From contig NZ_PEIH01000005.1 in the NCBI RefSeq assembly GCF_002904345.1, positions 302,449 to 366,448 of the forward strand: 64,000 nt of DNA, read 5' to 3'. This DNA comes from Bacteroidetes bacterium endosymbiont of Geopemphigus sp. (GTDB taxonomy: Bacteria; Bacteroidota; Bacteroidia; Flavobacteriales; Blattabacteriaceae). Within the stretch, counting starts at the first letter, position 1. Every line of letters begins with the position of its first letter. A program made the position numbers and the translations under genes. A model generated the notes under the pieces. It did no database searches and had not been told where the DNA came from. It worked only from the letters and a program-made list of their open reading frames with translations. Of the stretch, positions 54,126 to 62,580 are shown in pieces.

Positions 54126-56231
54126 TCAACCTATTTTTCCCCAGCTTAATTTTTCTCTATATTTCTTTTGAAACATCTCAAGGATTTTATGATGATTCGA
54201 AGCTAAAAGCTCTGGGTCTTCTCGTGTTAAAATCATCACCTGCTCGCGCGCTTTGCCCAGAACACAACTGTCTTTAAATATATTGGCAATACGTAAATCC
54301 AAAAGACCGCTCTGTTTTGTGCCCATTAAGTCTCCCGGGCCGCGCAAGCGAAGATCCTCCTCGGCAATTTCAAAACCATTGTTGCTGCGACATATCACTT
54401 CAATGCGCGCGCGCGCCTCGTTGCTTATTTTTTCATCGCTCATCAACAAGCAATAACTCTGTCGAGCCCCTCTTCCGACACGTCCACGCAACTGATGCAA
54501 TTGCGAAAGACCGAAAAGCTCGGCATTCTCAATGAGCATAACCGTAGCGTTTTGGACATCCACACCTACTTCGATCACTGTGGTAGAGACCATAATTTGG
54601 GTTTCTCCCTTAATAAATCGGTTCATCTCAGCGGATTTTTCAACAGAACTCATCTTGCCATGCAAAATGCCTATACGATATTCAGGTAATGGAAAAGCTC
54701 GACTGATACTTTCATAGCCCTCCATTAAATTTTTATAGTCGACTTTTTCAGATTCTTCTATTAATGGATAAACGATATAAACCTGTCTGCCGTGAGCGAT
54801 CTGATCTCTGATAAACCCAAATACCTCCAGACGAGCGTGTTCATAACGATGAAGAGTTTTTATCGCTTTACGCCCAGGGGGCAATTCATCTATGATAGAA
54901 ACATCAAGGTCTCCATAAAGGGTCATAGAGAGCGTACGAGGAATAGGCGTGGCAGTCATTAACAATATATGAGGAGGTCGCTCATTCTTTTTCCACAGAC
55001 GCGCTCGCTGGATGACACCAAAACGGTGCTGTTCATCTATTACAGCCAAACCCAGATTTTTAAACACCACCTCATCTTCAATTAAAGCATGTGTACCCAC
55101 AAGAATAAGAATCCGACCTTCTCGCAAGCCATAATGAAGCTGACGTCTGTCGGTTCTCGAGGTGCTCCCGGTTAAGAACGCAACGATGATTCCTAAGGGC
55201 GAAAGGAGTCCAGAGAGCATCTGATAATGCTGAGCTGCCAGGATTTCCGTGGGAGCCATCAAAGAGGCCTGGAAACCGTTATCTAGGGCTATAAGCATAG
55301 CCATAAGCGCCACGAGGGTTTTTCCACTTCCCACATCCCCTTGCAAAAGCCGGTTCATTTGAACGTTTTGCCCAAGATCATGGCGAATCTCTTTTAAAAC
55401 CCTCTTTTGCGCTTGAGTTAAAGAAAAAGGCAAACACTCTCTGTAGAAACGCTGCAGATACGAACCTACATTTGTAAAGGGATAACCCGAATGGATTTTT
55501 TTATGATGGTACCTGCGCATAAGAAGCGCCAATTGAAGAAAAAAAAGCTCTTCAAATTTTAAACGATACTGAGCTTTCGAAAGCTTGCCTAAAGACTCTG
55601 GAAAATAGATTTGATAAAAAGCTTCTTCCCTACTGATTAAACCGCAATTAATCATTATATTCTCAGGGAATATTTCGTGAATACGACCTTTGAACAAGCG
55701 CAAGAGCTCCCGGAAAGTTTTGATAAAAAAACTCTGGTGAATTCCTTTTTTTTGCAATAATTCAGAAATAGTCCATACAGGTTGCAAAGGCATGGGGGTA
55801 CAGCTATGATAGTGCTCGAGAGGTTCAATTTCGGGATGCGTCATCTGAGGATGTCCCTGAAAAAAACTTAAACGTCCAAAAACCACCACAGGAAGATCCC
55901 GGGGAAGCCAACGCTCGATGATATCCGCCTTTTGAAACCATATGAGATCGATCTTACCGCTTTGATCTTCAAGCTGCGCTACAAGACGTTTGCGTTTGTT
56001 TCTATGGACCATCTCAGCAAAAGTAATACGACCTGTCACCTGCACCTCAGCCTGGGCAGCGCTGAGTTCAGAAATTCTGTAAAAACGAGATCGATCGATA
56101 TAGCGCCGGGGATAAAAACTCAGAAGATCTTCGTAATTTTTAATGCCGTATTCGGCACGAAGCCAAAGGGCGCGCTGCGGACCAATACCTTTAAGGTATT
56201 CCGCGGGAGTTTCCAGTAGGGTTTTCAACAT
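54126..56231 (-). CDS. recG: ATP-dependent DNA helicase RecG
   Basis: Remodels stalled replication forks and branched DNA. The 701 residues are full length: an N-terminal wedge/OB region (VQVTGRITFAEMVHRNKRKR then LVAQLEDQSGKIDLIWFQ), Walker A RLLQGDVGSGKTLVALMAML near residue 297, LVGTHALIEDEVVFKNLGLA and VIDEQHRFGVIQR (DEQH box), TATPIPRTL, and the C-terminal STTVIEVGVDVQNATVMLIE with HQLRGRVGRG. All helicase motifs are intact, unlike recQ. Confidence 0.97.
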   Translation of the reverse strand: MLKTLLETPAEYLKGIGPQRALWLRAEYGIKNYEDLLSFYPRRYIDRSRFYRISELSAAQAEVQVTGRITFAEMVHRNKRKRLVAQLEDQSGKIDLIWFQKADIIERWLPRDLPVVVFGRLSFFQGHPQMTHPEIEPLEHYHSCTPMPLQPVWTISELLQKKGIHQSFFIKTFRELLRLFKGRIHEIFPENIMINCGLISREEAFYQIYFPESLGKLSKAQYRLKFEELFFLQLALLMRRYHHKKIHSGYPFTNVGSYLQRFYRECLPFSLTQAQKRVLKEIRHDLGQNVQMNRLLQGDVGSGKTLVALMAMLIALDNGFQASLMAPTEILAAQHYQMLSGLLSPLGIIVAFLTGSTSRTDRRQLHYGLREGRILILVGTHALIEDEVVFKNLGLAVIDEQHRFGVIQRARLWKKNERPPHILLMTATPIPRTLSMTLYGDLDVSIIDELPPGRKAIKTLHRYEHARLEVFGFIRDQIAHGRQVYIVYPLIEESEKVDYKNLMEGYESISRAFPLPEYRIGILHGKMSSVEKSAEMNRFIKGETQIMVSTTVIEVGVDVQNATVMLIENAELFGLSQLHQLRGRVGRGARQSYCLLMSDEKISNEARARIEVICRSNNGFEIAEEDLRLRGPGDLMGTKQSGLLDLRIANIFKDSCVLGKAREQVMILTREDPELLASNHHKILEMFQKKYREKLSWGKIG

Positions 56232-56439
56232 GAAAATTTTGCCATGCTCTAAGACTCAAAAATACGATTTGTTCCTTTGCTTTCAGAAATTTTTTACAAC
56301 TCGCAATGGGCAGATTTCCATCTCGTCTCTTCCCACTGAAAGGGATACATCAATTAAAAAAAAAACATGAAAAAATTTGAATTTTCCATAACTTGAAAAA
56401 GTTCAAATAAACATAGAAGAAAATTTTATTAGGCATCTA

Positions 56440-58079
56440 ATCTTCTCATGATAGAAGTACATGGTCTTGCACCTCTATAGACTTCGGAGCGATAAATCCA
56501 AACAAAAGAATAGCCTGTGCCACTCCAGATAGAGACATATCTACAAGTGAAGGTTGTCTAGGAATCTGAGTAAGGATCCTTCAGCAAATGGAAAACACGG
56601 TGTTTACTATTTCACAGATGACACGCAGAACACTTTTTCCAATTATTGCTATATGTCCTACGGAACATGGACATTGGTCTGATCTTTTAGCGCAAATACC
56701 AATTATCACGAATACAATCCTACAAGAAAAATAAACATTGGATCTCCAGAAATATGCTTTCATTGCAGACAATCCTATGGGTGATGCTGGCAGGGCATTT
56801 AACAGTGCCTATGAAATCCTTAATTTCAGTGGCTCTCTAGGAAAGAATTATTCCTGAAGCATCCACTTTTTAATGAGCGGTTTTAATCAAAAAGTAGGCA
56901 TCAACGAAGGAAATAGAGACTAGCAGGGAAGGTTCAAGTTCGTAATTAAAAACTAGGACATTATACCCTGCAGCTCAGGCAAGATATCGGTATAAAAGAT
57001 CATAAACTACAGGCTAAAATTGCCTATCAGCACAACAACCAACGCGAAATTCCGGATAGTGATCAGATAAATCAGCTGATTTTACAATCGTACAATAAAG
57101 CGATGAAATTCTCATTCTTAATTATAAGCTCTTTGATAGGGGTTCTGCGCTATGACTGGAGAAATATTCACACTAAATTTATCAAAAACTCAATCCCTAA
57201 ATCGCTTGAAGACTCTAATCTTCCTTTGGATTTTGAAGAGACCCAACGTACATTTAAAGACCTGAGCGTCGTCTCTCCCTAGGTTTTTCTTATGCCGTCA
57301 ACCCAAAAATCAACTTAAGAGCCAATTATGTAAAGGGATTCCACTCAACCTAATGCCCTGGAACTTCTGGCGTGCGGAGAACACTCGAGAACAAACAGTT
57401 ATGAAACTGGAAATTCAGATTTAAAAACTGAACACAACTAGCAAGTAGAGTGGCTCCATATATCGGAAAAGACGTTCATCTGGAAATATCTGCTTTCTAC
57501 AATAGCGTAGAAGGCTTTATCTATCCGCAGAAATTAAGTATTAAAGAAAGTGAAGATACCTTTCAGTTTAAGCAAAACAATTCCTTTTTATATGATGGAG
57601 GGGTAGTTTTGAATGTTAATCCACAGCCCGTTCAATGGCTGGAGAGGAAAAACAGCCTGAGACTGGTCAAAGGTATTTTTACCCATCAAAAAGATAAGAG
57701 CATGCGTTATATACCTGCCATACCGGCAGTGAAAAAGCTTCCTTTTTACCTCTGAGCTTTTTGAAAAAGACTTTTATTAATTTGGGTTATACCAATTATT
57801 TCGCGCAAAATGAAGTATTCAACGCTTATAAAGCGGAACCCCCTACTACTACGGCTTACGGGATTTGTATGCAGGTATCGGAGAAAATATAGCAAATAAA
57901 AAAAGAAGAAACTATTTTAAAATGGTTTCCCTTAGGAGATATCTTAATCGATGTAGCTTATCAGGATCACTTAAGCCGCTATAAATCTATGGATAAGAAT
58001 GAAGTCGGGGCCGTAAAGGGGTTTTCAATATGGGGCGAAATATCCCTTTAAACTTAACGGAATCCTTAAGCTAGATCAG
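56440..58079 (+). pseudogene. TonB-dependent receptor pseudogene
   Basis: Plus-strand fragments through 1.6 kb, in many frames, follow the beta-barrel part of a TonB receptor: SANGKHGVYYFTDDTQNTFS (about 56580), HYTLQLRQDIGIKDHKLQAK then IAYQHNNQREIPDSDQ (56960-57070), VNPKINLRANYVKGF (57300-57345), KTEHN-QVEWLHI, DVHLEISAFYNSVEGFIYPQ (57465-57525), LYDGGVVLNVNPQPVQWLER and near 58020-58075 the last strand ending ILKLDQ-stop. The final codons overlap the ilvA stop region. Intact members import siderophores, vitamins or glycans. Confidence 0.85.
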
Positions 58080-59324
58080 TAATTGAAACAAATCAGGATT
58101 TTCGTTGATATATTGAAAAGGCATGTTCGATTGCCGCATCCTTTTCATAAGTTCTGAAAAATCTTTCTTATCAGCCAGTTCTATACCGATAATAGCAGGT
58201 CCTTCTTGACGTGAGGTCTTCTTGGAATATTGAAAATAAGCAATATCGTCGCAGGTCCCCAAGATATTATTGACGAATTCCTTAAGGGCCCCGGCACGTT
58301 GAGGGAAGCGCACGATAAAGTAATGTTTAAAGCCTTCATATAACAAAGAACGCTCACGGATCTCCTCGGTACGGATAATATCGTTATTCCCGCCGCTTAG
58401 AATACAAACCACGTTTTTTCCACGGATTTCTTCCGAACAATCATCCAGCGCCGCGATAGATAAAGCCCCGGCGGGCTCGGCTACGATAGCTTCCATATTG
58501 TAAAGTTCTAGCATGGCGGTACATACCTTCCCTTCAGGAATATCCTTTAGCTGGGAAAGTACTTTACGGCAAATATCGAAATTGTAACTACCTACCTTTT
58601 TAACGGCGGCGCCATCTACAAATTTATCGATTTCATCAAGCTCTATTATTCTTCCGGCCTCCAGAGAACGTTTCATGGCAGGCGCACCCTGGGGTTCTAC
58701 TCCTATGATCCTAGTATAGGGCATTTTATGATGAAAAAAACCTCCAAGTCCGGCGGCAAGTCCACCCCCTCCTATAGGCAAAATCAGATAATCTATCACC
58801 CCTTTGCAATCTTCAAGAATTTCCACTCCAACAGTGGCCTGCCCTTCAATGATCTTGGGATCATCAAAAGGATGGATAAAATTTTTTTGATATTTCTGAC
58901 AATCTATCAGAGCTTCTTGATAGGCGGCATCGAAGTTATCCCCTATGATGAGGACCTCTACATATTCTTTCCCAAACATTTTTACACGCTGAATCTTTTG
59001 TCGGGGAGTTGTGGTAGGCATATAAATTTTTCCAGGAATCTGCAACTTAAAACATGAATACGCTACCCCTTGTGCGTGATTTCCGGCGCTGGCGCACACA
59101 ATACCCCTTTTTAATTGCTCAAGTGGGATGCTTTTCATTTTATTGTAGGCTCCTCTGATCTTATAAGACCGCACAGTCTGCAGATCTTCACGCTTGAGGT
59201 AAATCTGCGCCTGATATTTCTCGGATAAATAATGATTCTTCTGCAAAGGTGTGTGTGTGATGATATCCTTTAATCGCTCTCGGGCTTTCAAAACATCTTC
59301 CACAGCGGGAAAATAACTACACAT
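58071..59324 (-). CDS. ilvA: Threonine dehydratase (biosynthetic)
   Basis: A PLP enzyme that makes 2-oxobutyrate from threonine, the entry to isoleucine synthesis. 417 residues. YLKREDLQTVRSYKIRGAYN near residue 55 holds the PLP Lys (S-Y-K-I-R-G-A), ASAGNHAQGVAYSC follows, then LPIGGGGLAAGLGGFF (the glycine loop) and EPAGALSIAAL; CILSGGNND near 310 binds the cofactor. The C-terminal part (about 330-417, HYFIVRFPQRAGALKEFVNN) is a single ACT-like regulatory domain, as in shorter Bacteroidota forms. It is the last gene of the ilv group, separated from ilvC by a strong terminator. Confidence 0.97.
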   Translation of the reverse strand: MCSYFPAVEDVLKARERLKDIITHTPLQKNHYLSEKYQAQIYLKREDLQTVRSYKIRGAYNKMKSIPLEQLKRGIVCASAGNHAQGVAYSCFKLQIPGKIYMPTTTPRQKIQRVKMFGKEYVEVLIIGDNFDAAYQEALIDCQKYQKNFIHPFDDPKIIEGQATVGVEILEDCKGVIDYLILPIGGGGLAAGLGGFFHHKMPYTRIIGVEPQGAPAMKRSLEAGRIIELDEIDKFVDGAAVKKVGSYNFDICRKVLSQLKDIPEGKVCTAMLELYNMEAIVAEPAGALSIAALDDCSEEIRGKNVVCILSGGNNDIIRTEEIRERSLLYEGFKHYFIVRFPQRAGALKEFVNNILGTCDDIAYFQYSKKTSRQEGPAIIGIELADKKDFSELMKRMRQSNMPFQYINENPDLFQLLI

Positions 59325-59381
59325 AGTTTTTATTTATATTTTACAATAATTCAATAAAAAAATCACAAGACTCATAAAAAA

Positions 59382-59414
59382 TTGACGCCTGATTCCATAA
59401 GAAACAGGCGTCAA
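59382..59414 (-). terminator. Strong terminator between ilvC and ilvA
   Basis: TTGACGCCTG (59382-59391) is the exact reverse complement of CAGGCGTCAA (59405-59414), a 10-base stem with a 13-base loop. On the minus strand it is followed by AATTTTTTATG, a proper T-tract, 34 bases after the ilvC stop. A-runs on the other flank make it work in both directions. It should end most ilvDBNC transcripts, so ilvA depends on read-through or on its own promoter in the roughly 50 bases before 59324. Confidence 0.88.
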
Positions 59415-59447
59415 AAATGATGAGGCTATAAATCAAATCAGCATATT

Positions 59448-60536
59448 TTATTTAGGCATACAGCAAGCTCCCTGAGCTTTTTCGTGAGATTTTTCATCTT
59501 CTATGGGTCTGAGCTTTCGAACGGTAGCTCCAACTTTCCATAACTCGCTTTGACTTAATTCCTTAAGCTCTTCTTTGAGCTTTTCCCTATAGTTCTCCTG
59601 GCTGTTGGCGTCTATAGTGCGCTGCGCCTCATTACCTGAGGCTACTTCATTATATAATTCTTTAAAAACAGGCATCGTAGCGTCCCTGAATTTTTTCCAC
59701 CAGTCCAAAGCTCCTCTTTGCGCAGTGGTAGAGCAGTTGGAATACATCCATTGCATTCCGTTTTCTCCGATAAGAGGCATTAAGCTTTCAGTAAATTCCT
59801 CAACGGTTTCGTTAAAAGCCTCTGAAGGGGAATGTCCATTATCTCGCAACACCTGATATTGAGCGGCGAATATACCCTGTATAGCGCCCATTAAAGATCC
59901 GCGTTCTCCGGCAAGATCCGATAAAACCTCATTTTTAAAATTGGTTTCAAAAAGATAACCGGAGCCTATCGCCATGCCTATGGCAAAGGTCTTTTCCTGG
60001 GCACGTCCACTGTAGTCCTTATAGATAGCATAGCTCGAGTTGATGCCTTTTCCTTTTAAAAACAATCTTCTTACACTGGTTCCGGATCCTTTGGGAGCTA
60101 CCAAAAACACATCGATATCTTTAGGGGGATATATGCCGGTTTTCTCATGAAAGAAAAGCCCAAACCCATGGGAAAAATACAACGACTTTCCGGGAGTAAG
60201 GTATTTCTTTAAAACAGGCCATACCGTGATTTGCCCTGCGTCAGAAAGCAAATTCATAATAATGGTGCCGCGATTCGCGGCTTCTTCCACTTCAAAAAGG
60301 TTTTCTCCTTCTACCCAGCCATCTTTTAAGGCTTTATCCCAGGAGGGTGAATTTTTTCTTTGACCCACGATCACCGAAAGATTATTGTCTCTGAGATTTA
60401 AAGCCTGCCCGGGACCTTGAATACCATACCCTATGACGGCTATTACCTCATCTTTTAATACTTGTTTTGCTTTTTCTAAGGAAAATTCATCTCTTGTAAT
60501 GACATTTTCTTCAACGGGACCGAATTTTATTTTCAT
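59448..60536 (-). CDS. ilvC: Ketol-acid reductoisomerase
   Basis: Rearranges and reduces acetolactate and acetohydroxybutyrate, step two of valine, leucine and isoleucine synthesis, with NADPH and Mg2+. The 362 residues are near the usual class I length. EVIAVIGYGIQGPGQALNLR near residue 32 is the nucleotide site, VGQRKNSPSW follows (Arg/Ser for the phosphate of NADPH), then FSHGFGLFFHE with the catalytic His, APKGSGTSVRRLFLKGKGIN near 150, and FKNEVLSDLAGERGSLMGAI then VEEFTESLMP (metal Asp and Glu ligands). The C-terminal tail ending QGACCMPK is Cys-rich. It starts 21 bases after ilvN. Confidence 0.97.
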   Translation of the reverse strand: MKIKFGPVEENVITRDEFSLEKAKQVLKDEVIAVIGYGIQGPGQALNLRDNNLSVIVGQRKNSPSWDKALKDGWVEGENLFEVEEAANRGTIIMNLLSDAGQITVWPVLKKYLTPGKSLYFSHGFGLFFHEKTGIYPPKDIDVFLVAPKGSGTSVRRLFLKGKGINSSYAIYKDYSGRAQEKTFAIGMAIGSGYLFETNFKNEVLSDLAGERGSLMGAIQGIFAAQYQVLRDNGHSPSEAFNETVEEFTESLMPLIGENGMQWMYSNCSTTAQRGALDWWKKFRDATMPVFKELYNEVASGNEAQRTIDANSQENYREKLKEELKELSQSELWKVGATVRKLRPIEDEKSHEKAQGACCMPK

Positions 60537-60557
60537 TTCTATTTGGTTTTTTAGCGT

Positions 60558-60869
60558 TTAATTTTGAATATATCCTGAGGGCATAGAGCTCTTTTCTTGT
60601 TTTATGACTGGAATGAACTTTTCTTTATCACTCTCTTGGTAAAGAGTTGAAATCACGCCGATTTGTTTCTCTATTTGCTTAATTACTTTATGCATACTCT
60701 CTTCAGAATTTTCCACCTCAAGAGTACAGCGCATTGTTTGAGAGTCCTCGAGAGGAACAACATTAAGATAAAGAATATTAATATTTCTTCGATTCAATAT
60801 AATAAGAATACGAATGATAATCCTTGCAAAATTACTTGCCAGAATAACGATTTTGAATTTATTTTTCAT
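60558..60869 (-). CDS. ilvN: Acetolactate synthase small (regulatory) subunit
   Basis: A 103-residue ACT-type regulatory chain that binds the large subunit IlvB and normally brings valine feedback. The sequence KFKIVILASNFARIIIRILI then LNRRNINILYLNVVPLEDSQ follows the ACT fold (usual N...L.RI...F.RR..NI.SL.V). It is shorter than typical (about 160 or more residues) and lacks the C-terminal dimer domain, as in some Bacteroidota; the glycines expected near N-x-x-G-L/V are replaced by FAR, so valine binding may be weakened. It lies 14 bases after ilvB and 21 before ilvC. Confidence 0.88.
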   Translation of the reverse strand: MKNKFKIVILASNFARIIIRILIILNRRNINILYLNVVPLEDSQTMRCTLEVENSEESMHKVIKQIEKQIGVISTLYQESDKEKFIPVIKQEKSSMPSGYIQN

Positions 60870-60883
60870 GGTACAACTATTTT

Positions 60884-62575
60884 TTAAGCCAAACGAACTT
60901 CATCTACAGCCGCTCCGGAAGGAATCATCGGGAAAACATTGTATTGTTTTTTCACCACTACCTCCAAAAGACAAGCCTTTTTAAGTTCAAACATTTCCTT
61001 TAGAGCTTTTTGTAAATCCTCTCTTCGGGTTATTTTTCTACCCTGCATATCATAGGCCTTTGCCAGTTGCATAAAGTCCGGATTAAGGAGCTCTGTCGAG
61101 GAATATCGCTTTTCAAAAAACAAGTCCTGCCACTGGTGCACCATTCCAAGAATATTATTGTTAAGCAAAACGATCTTTATCGGAAGTTGATCCTGAAGAA
61201 TTGTTCCAAATTCTTGAAGAGTCATTTGCAGTCCCCCATCACCCACTAAACAGATGATCTGACGATCTCTTGCGCCGAATTGTGCGCCGATAGCTGCCGG
61301 CAATGAAAAGCCCATGGTGCCAAGACCACCCGAAGTAATCTGGCTTTTTCGAGAGGAAAAATTAAAATAACGCGAGGCAATCATCTGGTGCTGCCCTACA
61401 TCGGTAACCAAAACAGCATCTTTATCTTTATATTGGTTGATCCATTTAATTACCTCGCCCATAGTTAAATCATCTTTTTCAGGATTTAAATCTTCTTGTA
61501 TAATCTTTTCTTCTTTCCGTTGCATAATCCTGAAATGAGCCAGCCATCCCTTATGAGCAGCCTTACGAATTTTTTCAGTTAATAAAGGCAAGCTCTCCTT
61601 ACAATCCCCAAGCACAGGTACATGAGAGAAAATATTTTTTCCGATTTCACAAGCTTCGATCTCTAAATGAATCACCTTAGCCTGGCGCGCGTATCGGTTG
61701 ACATCTCCCGTTACTCTATCATCAAAGCGCATGCCCACAGCGATAAGTACATCACACTGATTGGTCAGAATATTTGGAGCGTAACTTCCATGCATGCCAA
61801 GCATGCCCACAAAAAGAGGATGAACGCTATCCATGACATCCAATCCCAAAAGAGTGCTTGCTACGGGAATGTCTGCTTTTTCCACAAAGGCTTTAAATTC
61901 TTCTTCAGCATTAGCTAAAGTTACGCCCTGACCGACAAGTGCCAAAGGTTTTTTTGCAGAGTTAATCAGTGCGGCGGCGGTTTTTATATTATTTTCATGC
62001 ACCTGAGGATAAGGGTGAAAGTTTGATACCTCTTGGCATATGGTTTTCTGAAATATATCTTTTTGCAACTGAGCGTCCTTAGTGATATCTATAAGGACCG
62101 GACCGGGTCGACCACTACGAGCGATATAAAAAGCTTTGCGAATTATATAAGTAATATCGCAAACGCGAGTGATTTGCGCGTTCCACTTAGTTACGGGCAA
62201 TGAAATATCTATGACATCAATTTCCTGAAAAGCATCTGTGCCTAACAAATTGGAAGGCACCTGTCCGGTAATGCAAACTATGGGCGTGCTATCTATAAGA
62301 GCATCAGCTAAGCCGGTAATAAGATTGGTTGCACCAGGCCCTGAGGTGGAAACACATACGCCGACTTTTCCACTTACACGGGCATAGCCCTGCGCAGCAT
62401 GAATAGCCCCTTGCTCATGACGTGTAAGTATATGATGAATATGATCTGAATAACGGTACAGCGCGTCATAAACAGGCATGATCGCTCCGCCGGGATAACC
62501 GAAAATATATTCCACCTTTTCAGCCAAAAGCTCTTTTACTAGAATATCTGATCCGATATATGTTTTTTCTTGCAT
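60884..62575 (-). CDS. ilvB: Acetolactate synthase large (catalytic) subunit
   Basis: A thiamine-diphosphate enzyme that joins two pyruvates, or pyruvate and 2-oxobutyrate, the first common step of branched-chain amino acid synthesis. About 563 residues. GYPGGAIMPVYDALYR with HILTRHEQGAIHAAQGYARV (catalytic Glu), STSGPGATNLITGLADALID, ITGQVPSNLLGTDAFQEIDV and, in the C-terminal domain, GDGGLQMTLQEFGTILQ then NNNILGMVHQWQDLFF (ThDP/Mg site). The frame opens at 62602, but ATG 62575 (MQEKTYIGSDILV) avoids overlap with ilvD and sits 5 bases after its stop. Confidence 0.97.
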   Translation of the reverse strand: MQEKTYIGSDILVKELLAEKVEYIFGYPGGAIMPVYDALYRYSDHIHHILTRHEQGAIHAAQGYARVSGKVGVCVSTSGPGATNLITGLADALIDSTPIVCITGQVPSNLLGTDAFQEIDVIDISLPVTKWNAQITRVCDITYIIRKAFYIARSGRPGPVLIDITKDAQLQKDIFQKTICQEVSNFHPYPQVHENNIKTAAALINSAKKPLALVGQGVTLANAEEEFKAFVEKADIPVASTLLGLDVMDSVHPLFVGMLGMHGSYAPNILTNQCDVLIAVGMRFDDRVTGDVNRYARQAKVIHLEIEACEIGKNIFSHVPVLGDCKESLPLLTEKIRKAAHKGWLAHFRIMQRKEEKIIQEDLNPEKDDLTMGEVIKWINQYKDKDAVLVTDVGQHQMIASRYFNFSSRKSQITSGGLGTMGFSLPAAIGAQFGARDRQIICLVGDGGLQMTLQEFGTILQDQLPIKIVLLNNNILGMVHQWQDLFFEKRYSSTELLNPDFMQLAKAYDMQGRKITRREDLQKALKEMFELKKACLLEVVVKKQYNVFPMIPSGAAVDEVRLA

Positions 62576-62580
62576 AACTT

